Shown piece after piece: positions 20,147-26,241 of a stretch of 38,181 nucleotides of DNA (positions are counted from its first letter, which is position 1; each line of letters starts with the position of its first letter). A model generated the notes under the pieces. It worked only from the letters and a program-made list of their open reading frames with translations, made no database searches and was not told the DNA's origin. The translations under genes and the position numbers were made by a program. Source of the stretch: Xanthomonas translucens pv. translucens DSM 18974 (GTDB lineage Bacteria > Pseudomonadota > Gammaproteobacteria > Xanthomonadales > Xanthomonadaceae); the NCBI RefSeq assembly GCF_000331775.1, contig NZ_CAPJ01000056.1:1-38181 (forward strand). Direction: 5' to 3'.

Positions 20147-20703
20147 TCAGGCGCACCGTGGCCCGCAAGGTGTCAGTGTCCATTCGTCAATCATGTCCGC
20201 CCAGTCCCGCAACATCGCCGTCCGCTGCTCGCGGTACTCGGCCTTGTTGTAGACGGCCCTGACGCCTCGCTGTTCGTGCGCCAGGCATTTCTCAATCCAG
20301 TCCGCGTTATAGCCGGCCTCATGTAGCAGCGTGCTTGCAGTGCGCCGCAAGTCAAGTACCATGTGGCCCGAACTTGGCGAGTGACTTCCCTTCACTTCTG
20401 CGCTAGCTTCCGATTGCCGAATTTCGGCTTCAGCTCGCGCTCGTAGACGGAGCGGCGCATGTCGCGGGTGGAGTCGGCCATCTGGTAGCCGCGTAGCCGC
20501 TTTTCCGCCCAGGCCCCAAACGTCTCCGCGTCCTTGACGCGGACCTTGTCCTGCGCCTTTTCCTTGGCCGGTGACTTCCCGGCCGCGATCATCCTCTTGG
20601 CCTCGCCCAACCGCTCGCGGGCTTCCGCCAGGGTGTCGCGATCATTCACCTTGTAGAGCTTGTCCTTCGGCTCGAGGTTGCGCAGCTTGGTATCGGTCAA
20701 CAT
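20147..20703 (-). pseudogene. Relic of a guaA-type tyrosine integrase
   Basis: The N-terminal frame (20703 to 20392) matches the intact integrase at 31850-33058 but lacks its residues 24-60 (in-frame). It then jumps from the LA at residues 137-138 to the LA at 321-322, deleting about 550 bases between short homologous ends, followed by a one-base insertion. The C-terminal frame (to 20147) keeps the LRRTAS and AVYNKAEY segments, so the active-site tyrosine remains. The first catalytic arginine is lost, and an insertion disrupts the H-x-x-R box. The enzyme must be inactive. Its location just left of a guaA-end copy indicates an older island of the same family. Confidence 0.9.
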
Positions 20704-20747
20704 GGTTCTCGGCCTGATTCAACTCACCCGGTACCGGATAAGGTCAC

Positions 20748-20773
20748 AAAAAAGCCAACAATGACGCCGGCTT
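20748..20773 (-). terminator. Probable terminator left of the att copy
   Basis: On the minus strand an 8-bp stem (AAGCCGGC with GTTGGCTT, two G-U pairs) is followed by a run of T. It occupies the same relative place as the terminator downstream of guaA. Confidence 0.55.
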
Positions 20774-20819
20774 AGCTGCGATCTAGTACCAACAGTTGCC
20801 AGCCGATGCCAAACGTCAA

Positions 20820-20835
20820 ATCACTCCCACTCGAT
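20820..20835. other. Island attachment site (left, guaA-end copy)
   Basis: ATCACTCCCACTCGAT matches the guaA 3' end at 33364-33379 in 15 of 16 positions, in direct orientation. It marks the left border of the inner island; beyond it the sequence becomes AT-rich and unrelated to guaA. Confidence 0.85.
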
Positions 20836-20926
20836 TATTAACAACAATAGAAATCTTTTTTATTTCAAACAGTTGCTAGACGGCACCCACGCAATACCAT
20901 CAAAAATGCCATGCCGCACAGTTAAG

Positions 20927-21625
20927 TCAACCAAGATTCCAAGAGCCGCCGCAATATTGGTATGCGCCATCAAGGATGCCTGCCAACCACACAGGCACAG
21001 TCGCAGTCTTGAACGCGCCGAACTGAACCAGTTGCTCGCCCTCGGTGTCCAGCATCGCCACCGGCAACTCGGGCAGCATGCCAGTACCGATTCCACCAGG
21101 CGGAAACACGTTGCCGAAATCACGCTTCAACAGTAGGCGCGACGTGGCCTTTCCTAAGGTCATGAATGTCTCTTTGCGGACCAGCCAGTAGCACTCAACG
21201 CCCGATGTAGCGTACCGCCCCTGCCGACGCGTGAAGTCGCGTAGGTGCTGGTAGGAGCGTTGCAGCTCGATGACGATGGTGCGACCGGAAACCGAGAAGA
21301 GAACATCAGCCTCCCACTTGTCGCCGCTTGGTGATCGGCCCGGTACCTCATCACGGTTCTCGATACCCATGCCGGTTAAGGCGGCCATCACTGCGGCCTT
21401 GCCCGACTTATGCCATTTTGTCTCGGGCGCAGTGCTGCACTCATCCGACAGATGGGCGAAGAAAGGCAAACCATTGATGCTTGTCTTGAGTACTGCCGGT
21501 GCCTTGCAGCACGGCATCACGAAGTCACCTAGCTGCGCCACCTGTTTCAACGCCTCCCACTCGGCACCGGGAATGGAAGCCGCATCCACCGGCCGACCGT
21601 CGCGCGTCCAGGCTGCTTGCGTCAT
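20927..21625 (-). CDS. CoiA-like nuclease-domain protein
   Basis: This 232-residue protein has a probable metal-binding N-terminal part (FVMPCCKAP, FFAHLSDEC, and WHKSGK) followed by a PD-(D/E)XK-like core: KWEADVLF (E105, D107) and VIELQRS (E120, Q122), then FTRRQGRYATSG and CYWLVRK. This order matches the competence protein CoiA family, predicted nucleases that promote recombination during DNA uptake in streptococci. In an island it may help process incoming single-stranded DNA, or defend the element. Its ATG overlaps the stop of the preceding small gene (ATGA at 21622-21625), so translation is coupled. Function is inferred only. Confidence 0.7.
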   Translation of the reverse strand: MTQAAWTRDGRPVDAASIPGAEWEALKQVAQLGDFVMPCCKAPAVLKTSINGLPFFAHLSDECSTAPETKWHKSGKAAVMAALTGMGIENRDEVPGRSPSGDKWEADVLFSVSGRTIVIELQRSYQHLRDFTRRQGRYATSGVECYWLVRKETFMTLGKATSRLLLKRDFGNVFPPGGIGTGMLPELPVAMLDTEGEQLVQFGAFKTATVPVWLAGILDGAYQYCGGSWNLG

Positions 21626-21810
21626 AGTTGACTCATCGCAGAGCCCGAACGTTTGCAGTCGCTCCCAAACGCCTCGTCCATCTGCAGCAACAGAATAGCC
21701 AGCTCGTCCGGGCTGCCATCGCGACGGACTTCAGCAAGCAACTCCGCTGCATAGGTTGGATCGGCTCTGAAGTACTCGGCCATGGCCTCTCTATGTGGTC
21801 TGTCTTTCAT
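21622..21810 (-). CDS. Small antitoxin-like protein, HTH missing
   Basis: This 62-residue protein (EAMAEYFRADPTYAAELL, then DGSPDELAILLLQMDEAFG) resembles the N-terminal half of HigA-type antidotes and DNA-binding proteins. It stops where the helix-turn-helix would begin. It may be a truncated antitoxin kept as a short gene that couples translation to the CoiA-like gene. No toxin of the RelE type is adjacent. Low certainty on function; the reading frame itself is likely real. Confidence 0.5.
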   Translation of the reverse strand: MKDRPHREAMAEYFRADPTYAAELLAEVRRDGSPDELAILLLQMDEAFGSDCKRSGSAMSQL

Positions 21811-21873
21811 TTGATGCCATTCTCCTAGCCAAGATCATGGTGTCTGCACCATCCTTACCCCGATAATAGACGT

Positions 21874-22752
21874 CTATTCGGCCTCCATCACCTTTTCATA
21901 GGTACAGCCCCGGCTCATAGAAGCCTCTTGGATTGTGAACTTCGGGCCTAATTCTATCTGTAGATCATGCATGCGCAGACCGAAGAAATCGAAATGCTGA
22001 AGGTCTGTTCTCAACTCGTCAATAAACGTGGATTTGTAGGCATTTGCATCAAACCCCTCAAACGGCACCCCTGCCCCAGCCAACGCAGTAAAAACACGCG
22101 ACACAGCGGAATTAAAGATCGGCAATATATCCAAATAGACCTGCTTGAAAGGATAGCGATCTTTTATTGCTTTGCCACACACTTTATCGAAGGCAAGACC
22201 ATTTTCCAGCGCAACGAATCTGGGCAAGGCATTGGCCCTACCCATTTGATTAAGATAGACAGATTCACGGCGCGGATCGAGGCGCTCATAAATATCTTCT
22301 AACTTTATCAAGTGCATCATCATCGGAGGATTACCACCTGTTGTTCGATGCCTGGCTATTAGATACTCCGCTCCATGGAGACGTTCCGGCTTCCCATCTA
22401 ACCAAATCGTCTGGAGCAAGCTGTGGAACAAAGGATGATCACGATGATGGAGTGCATTGCGTAGAGCAATTAGTAAACTGCTATCAGGATGACCATGAAA
22501 ATCGAACAAACCCTGAGACACATCATACAAGGTATGAAAGCCCTCAAGGTTATACTCAAATGCTCGATCGAGATTGTGGATAGCTTCCTCTTGATCGATT
22601 GCAACCAAGTCTCGATATCTGATGAAGGCCTCGCCGTAGAGCCGCATGGCGTTAGCAAAACGTCCAAGAGCGCTGGCAATACTTTTAACTGCTATATCGT
22701 CCATCTGCTGCCGCCTACCGGTGAATAAAGGGATGACTCTCTCGGGACTCAT
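21874..22752 (-). CDS. Putative HEPN-domain protein paired with PIN protein
   Basis: I do not recognise a named family for this 292-residue protein. It is largely helical, and the segment LIALRNALHHRDH contains R98-N-x3-H103, which fits the R-x4-6-H catalytic motif of HEPN ribonucleases. ATG 22752 overlaps the stop of the PIN gene by four bases (ATGA), so the two are coupled and should act together. Base composition is markedly more AT-rich than the chromosome. Paired nuclease-like folds in one operon are typical of abortive-infection or toxin-antitoxin cassettes, but this is inference. Confidence 0.5.
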   Translation of the reverse strand: MSPERVIPLFTGRRQQMDDIAVKSIASALGRFANAMRLYGEAFIRYRDLVAIDQEEAIHNLDRAFEYNLEGFHTLYDVSQGLFDFHGHPDSSLLIALRNALHHRDHPLFHSLLQTIWLDGKPERLHGAEYLIARHRTTGGNPPMMMHLIKLEDIYERLDPRRESVYLNQMGRANALPRFVALENGLAFDKVCGKAIKDRYPFKQVYLDILPIFNSAVSRVFTALAGAGVPFEGFDANAYKSTFIDELRTDLQHFDFFGLRMHDLQIELGPKFTIQEASMSRGCTYEKVMEAE

Positions 22753-23786
22753 GTGTCGAGCATGTCCCACTCATCGCCGAGCACCCAGCGTATGGCAGAC
22801 AGCTTGCCATTGATCATCCCCCACTCGAAGTCGGTCCAAGGCCCCAGCTCTTCTGTGCCAAACTCTTCTTCGGCCCTCTTCATTGCGGCGAGCATTCCTT
22901 CCCAAATCGTATCTACCATTAGGTTTCGTCGTTCTTCCGGGGTGGCTTGGTTCCAAACTTCTTTAGGCACCAGCTTTTCTTCACCGTCTTCGACACGAGC
23001 GATGATGTTCCATTTCCTGTTGTACCAAACCTGCGTTGTCAGCTTGCTCTCCGCCTCAAGCAACTCAGAAAGCTGCCTGGGGTCTTGGCTGTATTCGCGC
23101 TCAAATCTGGTCTCTTCGATCAGGTCGCTCGCGAGCTCGCTAAGCAGCGCGCTAAGGTTGGTTTCGTATCGCGATCTCACACCATCAAAGAGCGGCGCCA
23201 AATCGGGGTGAGGGATACGCGTGTCAGCCCCTTTTTGGCTGAAGTCGTGGATGTTGTGGGTCACGAAGGCAAACACGTCCTCGTCTTTACGCGCGGCTAG
23301 CGCATCAATGTAGGTCTCGATAATGATGGCATCGCCAATCCCGTTCATTTGTCGATGAAATGGGGCAACCTTAGCAATGGCTCGATCCGCAGCGCGCACC
23401 TTGATATCATCGCTGGCCGGTACAGGCGTAGTCTTCCCGAACAACTTTTCGATCAAGTCCACCGCCTCGTTCACAGCCTCTCCGCCAGTGGCAACCCGGT
23501 GATCGACTTCATTTAGCTGCTTCAGCGTGGCGTCCCGCCCATCTTCTGGGGCGAATTGCATAATCGCCTCCCTAACGCGTTTGAAGTGACTGGAAAGACT
23601 GGCTCGGCTCGCAGCCATTACTCGGTCACGATTTCGAGCAAATTCCTCAATGATTATCTGAGGCATGATAAGAGCCACCTCGCCTTCATCGGTCATCGCG
23701 GACAGGGCATCAAGCAGTGGAAGTTGGCGGTGGTCCTTTGTAAGGTCGAGCCACACCGAAGTATCAATCAACAAGTTCAAGGTCAT
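22749..23786 (-). CDS. PIN-domain protein with long C-terminal region (DUF4935-like)
   Basis: This 345-residue protein has an N-terminal PIN nuclease fold with the acidic set D8 (LLIDTSVWLDL), E47/E48 (IIIEEFARNRD), D152 (NGIGDAIIIETY) and D181 (FVTHNIHDFS). That is a complete active site for Mg2+/Mn2+-dependent RNA cleavage. Residues after about 200 are charged, helical and unassigned. It is twice the size of VapC toxins, and the gene before it is a 45-residue frame rather than a typical VapB. The neighbours upstream and downstream are tightly packed, so it belongs to a four-gene unit. Confidence 0.7.
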   Translation of the reverse strand: MTLNLLIDTSVWLDLTKDHRQLPLLDALSAMTDEGEVALIMPQIIIEEFARNRDRVMAASRASLSSHFKRVREAIMQFAPEDGRDATLKQLNEVDHRVATGGEAVNEAVDLIEKLFGKTTPVPASDDIKVRAADRAIAKVAPFHRQMNGIGDAIIIETYIDALAARKDEDVFAFVTHNIHDFSQKGADTRIPHPDLAPLFDGVRSRYETNLSALLSELASDLIEETRFEREYSQDPRQLSELLEAESKLTTQVWYNRKWNIIARVEDGEEKLVPKEVWNQATPEERRNLMVDTIWEGMLAAMKRAEEEFGTEELGPWTDFEWGMINGKLSAIRWVLGDEWDMLDT

Positions 23787-23792
23787 TCGCGT

Positions 23793-23930
23793 TCATTCCC
23801 CCGCATTCACAACGCGCCGGTATGCCAACTCGGCTTTTGCCCATTCGATAGACTCCCTCATCTCCCGGCGTAGCGCCTCGATCTCGGCCGGCGACAGCTC
23901 TCGCACGCGCGGTTCGTGGTCGTTCGTCAT
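23793..23930 (-). CDS. Small protein upstream of the PIN gene
   Basis: This 45-residue frame (MTNDHEPRVRELSPAEIEAL, then a helical EWAKAELAYRRV part) lies 6 bases before the PIN gene. Its ATG overlaps the stop of the preceding small gene. Short acidic/basic helical proteins in front of nuclease genes are often antitoxins, but no known family is evident. Confidence 0.55.
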   Translation of the reverse strand: MTNDHEPRVRELSPAEIEALRREMRESIEWAKAELAYRRVVNAGE

Positions 23931-24088
23931 CGTCGTGCTTCCCCTTGGCCGGCGGCCGCCAGGGCGTCGCCCTCGGTCAATGCGTCCTCGATGAACGCAC
24001 CGCGCCTCATAGCGTCGGCCCGGCTCGTTTCCTGCCCACGTAGGGCGCGATAGAGGGTCGCCGGACGTCCTCCTAGTAGCTCAGCCAT
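23927..24088 (-). CDS. Small putative DNA-binding protein
   Basis: The frame from ATG 24088 encodes 53 residues (MAELLGGRPATLYRALRG, then DAMRRGAFIEDAL). The pattern before and after this Met (STNEMAELLGGRPATLYRAL) could be a helix-turn-helix, so a longer product beginning at a TTG at 24202 is possible. That would start over the antitoxin stop and cross a strong palindrome, so I prefer the shorter one. It is the first gene of the PIN/HEPN unit and could be its regulator. Confidence 0.4.
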   Translation of the reverse strand: MAELLGGRPATLYRALRGQETSRADAMRRGAFIEDALTEGDALAAAGQGEARR

Positions 24089-24121
24089 CTCGTTTGTTGA
24101 ACGGCCAAAGCATAATACATC

Positions 24122-24182
24122 ATCCGTACACGGACGAATCTTTATCCGTACCTCGCTGCATTTTGGATTGTGCAATCCAAAA
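24122..24182. promoter_or_regulatory. Palindrome and direct repeats before the PIN/HEPN unit
   Basis: TTTTGGATTG-TG-CAATCCAAAA (24161-24182) is a perfect 10-bp inverted repeat. ATCCGTAC occurs twice in direct orientation at 24122-24129 and 24144-24151, 22 bases apart (two helical turns). They lie just upstream of the small DNA-binding gene and just after the orphan antitoxin gene. This looks like an operator region for the four-gene unit. Confidence 0.6.
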
Positions 24183-24198
24183 CGTAGCCCACAGGCTG

Positions 24199-24510
24199 TC
24201 AATGCGCGGCCTGTGCGGGCCCGCCGTGAGTCGGCTTGAAGGTGAGCCGCAGGCCAAGCGCTTGGGCGACTTTCACCACGGTTGCGAAGCTCGGGTCGCC
24301 ATCGCCTGAAAGGAACTTGTCCAGTCCTTGTTGGCTCATTCCCACGTCGCGGGCAAGCTGGCTAAGGTTGCGGGCGCGGGCCACGTCTCCAAGCGCCGCC
24401 GCGATCAGTGCGGGGTCGCCATCCTCCATCACGGCATCGAGATAGGCCGTAATGTCGTCCTCGGTCTTGAGATAGTCTGCCGTGTCATAGCGGCTGAATT
24501 TGACTTCCAT
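24199..24510 (-). CDS. Antidote protein of HigA-like addiction module, orphan
   Basis: This 103-residue protein has the family N-terminus (FSRYDTADYLKTEDDITAYL and VMEDGDPALIAAALGDVARA) and a helix-turn-helix (SQLARDVGMSQQGLDKFLSG). This matches 'probable addiction module antidote' proteins, which neutralise a RelE-like toxin and repress their own operon. ATG 24510 is the family start. The toxin gene immediately upstream is broken, so this is an orphan that may still act as a repressor or as an anti-addiction factor. Confidence 0.8.
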   Translation of the reverse strand: MEVKFSRYDTADYLKTEDDITAYLDAVMEDGDPALIAAALGDVARARNLSQLARDVGMSQQGLDKFLSGDGDPSFATVVKVAQALGLRLTFKPTHGGPAQAAH

Positions 24511-24515
24511 CGTGG

Positions 24516-24640
24516 TCACTCCGTCCACTGCGCTGCAATGGTCTTGGCTAGGGCAATGTCCCGTTCCTGGCTGCTCTTGTCGCCCCCCACAAAGCAGCAG
24601 CACCAAGGGGCCGACAACCCGGTCATCCTCGAATAAGCAC
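24516..24640 (-). pseudogene. Broken RelE/HigB-type toxin gene
   Basis: The frame RFWCLFEDDRV then LVLLLCGG is followed, after one extra base in a run of six C (24583-24588), by GDKSSQERDIALAKTIAAQW and a TGA at 24516-24518. The two pieces together match the C-terminal part of RelE-family killer proteins that pair with this antidote. The N-terminal part is missing; the traJ terminator lies there instead. Both a 5' deletion and a +1 frameshift are therefore present. Confidence 0.65.
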
Positions 24641-24648
24641 CAAAAGCG

Positions 24649-24678
24649 AAAAACCGAAACGGCCCGCAGGGGCCGTTT
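24649..24678 (-). terminator. Rho-independent terminator of traJ
   Basis: On the minus strand AAACGGCCC - loop CTGC - GGGCCGTTT forms a 9-bp perfect stem followed by CGGTTTTTC. The stem begins within a few bases of the traJ stop codon. Confidence 0.85.
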
Positions 24679-24679
24679 G

Positions 24680-25054
24680 TCATTTCCGGGTAAAGACGAT
24701 AGCACTCATCTGCTCTCGAATTCCTGCCTGCAATTCGCGGAATTCGATCATCATCCGCTCGACGTCTATGGGTTTTGCACCTTGGCCGCGCTTTTCCGCA
24801 AGCCAGAGTTTCAATAGGCCAGCTACCCGGCCAAGATCGCCATTCAGCTTCACCAACTCGCGCACCGCCTCAAGATCGGCCCGTGCACCGACCGGTCTGT
24901 TCAGACCAACGGCGCGCAGGTAAGCGGAACGAGACAAGCCAGTTTGGTCAGCTAGCTCTGTAATGGCAGCTTTTTCCTCATCCGTTACCCAGACCTCTAT
25001 GGGCTTACCGCGCCGCCGCGCCGCCGTAACTTTTGGTGCCATCACTTCGCTCAT
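24680..25054 (-). CDS. traJ: IncP-type TraJ relaxosome protein (oriT binding)
   Basis: This 124-residue protein has the arrangement of RK2/RP4 TraJ: a ribbon-helix-helix start (KPIEVWVTDEEKAAI) with SRSAYLRAVGLNRPV, then VRELVKLNGDLGRVAGLLKL, which is nearly the same as in TraJ of RK2 as I recall it. TraJ binds the inverted repeat in oriT and recruits the TraI relaxase. ATG 25054 is used because AGGAG lies 9 bases upstream; a TTG three codons earlier has no site. It is transcribed away from the oriT next to it, as in IncP plasmids. No relaxase gene follows. Confidence 0.85.
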   Translation of the reverse strand: MSEVMAPKVTAARRRGKPIEVWVTDEEKAAITELADQTGLSRSAYLRAVGLNRPVGARADLEAVRELVKLNGDLGRVAGLLKLWLAEKRGQGAKPIDVERMMIEFRELQAGIREQMSAIVFTRK

Positions 25055-25109
25055 GATGATCAACTCCTATTGTGGACAATTCCGCACTTGAACGCGGCAG
25101 CGTCTGTGT

Positions 25110-25205
25110 GCCTCGCAGAGCAAGATGCCGTCGAGCCGCAGGCGAGTAAGGGGCGGTGGTGGATGGAGACGGGCTTGCCCGTACCCGTACAACACACATC
25201 TTGCC
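25110..25205 (+). other. IncP-like origin of transfer (oriT)
   Basis: The stretch begins GCCTCGCAGAGCA, continues with GAGTAAGGGG at 25144, has the inverted repeat ACGGGC-TT-GCCCGT at 25169-25182, and ends with the nic-like CATCTTG/C (cut expected between 25203 and 25204). Compared from memory with RK2 oriT, the same blocks occur in the same order, and the distances from the GAATAAGGG-type block to the repeat and from the repeat to the nic site are identical. The inverted repeat is the TraJ site. The traJ gene flanks it on the expected side. Confidence 0.85.
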
Positions 25206-25265
25206 AGCTATCTCTCCGCGATTTTATGCGACTGGAGCAGAATCGCCAATAAATTATTGCGTAAT

Positions 25266-25364
25266 CGCGTACATTCGCGCTAATTCGCATACATTCGCGT
25301 GGCGTCGCGTTAGTCAATTCTGTAATCGCGTAGAATCGCGCACATTCGCATAGAATCGCATTTT
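25266..25364. repeat. Phased 10-bp repeats next to oriT
   Basis: CGC-starting 10-mers begin at 25266, 25276, 25286, 25296 and 25306, and again at 25327, 25337, 25347 and 25357. Typical units are CGCGTACATT, CGCATACATT, CGCGTAGAAT and CGCGCACATT, so the consensus is about CGCRYANAWT. The period of one helical turn puts all units on the same DNA face. In RK2 this side of nic is the TraK-wrapped bent region. The rest of the gap to 25537 shows nothing else that I recognise. Confidence 0.8.
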
Positions 25365-25537
25365 CGACTGAGTTCATGACAATCAAGGATGCCCTGATAC
25401 CAAAAGGGAACGTCTTTGAGTGTCAGTCCTTTGCCAGCCAAATCTAAGCCTTGCAAGCTGCTCGACTCTGGTGAGAACATGTCCTTCGATTACAGAATTT
25501 TTTCGAAACTCAATCATCAGGAAACAACGGAGTAATC

Positions 25538-25747
25538 ATGGCACGAAAAACCCTCGCTGAGCGCCGTTCCGACGCCCTTTCTGAGCTTGAAATGGCGAAA
25601 ACGAGATTGGCTAAACTCGACAACGAGGCGGCGGAAAGAATCGGAAGAATTGCGATAAAGTCAGGACTTATTAATCTTGAGCTTACGGACGATCAAATCC
25701 GGGAAGAATTCGATAGAATCGTGCAAAGAATTAGCAAGGGGAATTGA
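25538..25747 (+). CDS. Small mobilisation-associated protein, TraD/TraC-like
   Basis: This 69-residue protein begins MARKTLAERRSDALSELEMA, a charged coiled-coil helix, then IAIKSGLINLELTDDQIREE. It resembles the short TraD/TraC-type proteins found next to oriT in mobilisation regions, often of unknown role. A GGAG element precedes the ATG. It is divergent from traJ with oriT between them. It is not similar to TraK of RK2 by eye, yet it could be the protein that binds the phased repeats. Confidence 0.6.
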   Translation: MARKTLAERRSDALSELEMAKTRLAKLDNEAAERIGRIAIKSGLINLELTDDQIREEFDRIVQRISKGN

Positions 25748-25749
25748 TC

Positions 25750-25973
25750 ATGAAGACAGCTCACCGCATCGCCACATTGGCCAATCAACTCAACGAATTA
25801 CAGGCCTGCCTCGGTCGAGCCAGTGGGCGGCCTAGCAAGAGCGTTATGGAGCCCAGCGCATAGCGGCCGAGCTGGCTTCTTCACTCGAAGAGTGGCACCT
25901 TGAAGCTCTGCACATACCTGAAACGGAGCGTGACCTCTATCGCGCACAGAACCCCTACTACGCGGCCCACTAA
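25750..25973 (+). pseudogene. Frameshifted small gene after the TraD-like gene
   Basis: ATG 25750 opens a frame (MKTAHRIATLANQLNELQAC, then SGRPSK) that stops at 25863. A second frame from about 25835 continues with plausible protein (YGAQRIAAELASSLEEWHLE, ending NPYYAAH) to TAA at 25971-25973. The two fit as one gene of about 75 codons broken by an indel near 25835. Product unknown; a terminator follows directly. Confidence 0.45.
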
Positions 25974-25995
25974 CGCGCCGCGCCGCCTTATCAAA

Positions 25996-26019
25996 AGCTC
26001 ACTTCGGTGGGCTTTTTTT
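25996..26019 (+). terminator. Rho-independent terminator
   Basis: AGCTCAC-TTCG-GTGGGCT forms a stem with a UUCG tetraloop, followed by seven T. It ends the small mobilisation operon starting at 25538. A nearly identical hairpin in opposite orientation follows the integrase gene. Confidence 0.9.
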
Positions 26020-26199
26020 GTCCTAAAAACGTATCAATCCGGACAGCCAAATCCTTCCCGCATTCCTAGAAAAATGCCAACTAAATCAGAGCACTACACA
26101 CAGCCACTGGTTAGATTGACGGACAATTTCCGGACATAAGTAATTGAATTATAATGGAATTCCGGTTTGACTGCATATTGAAAACGGCCCCGTATCAGT
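26020..26199 (+). promoter_or_regulatory. Promoter region of the trb genes
   Basis: There is no gene here. TATAAT at 26150-26155 is a consensus -10; a weak -35 (TTTCCG at 26127-26132) lies 17 bases upstream. TCCGGACA occurs at 26038-26045 and 26129-26136, the second overlapping the -35 element, so it may be a regulator site. Confidence 0.5.
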
Positions 26200-26241
26200 C
26201 AATAATCAAACCTCGACATGTGACGAAACGAGGTATTCAGC
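26200..26241 (+). promoter_or_regulatory. Leader hairpin before trbJ, shared with alpA
   Basis: CCTCG (26211-26215) can pair with CGAGG (26229-26233) around 13 bases containing GTGACGAA. The GAGG of the 3' arm is also the ribosome-binding site, 8 bases from the trbJ ATG, so the hairpin would hide it. The same arrangement precedes alpA at 31549-31591 on the other strand. Confidence 0.7.

Noticed and set aside
20860..21136. Short frames at the left island end
   Set aside because: They lie opposite to or over the CoiA-like gene and lack ribosome-binding sites.
25266..25364. Repeat array considered as a CRISPR
   Set aside because: Units are 10 bp with no spacers of regular unique sequence, and no cas gene is near.
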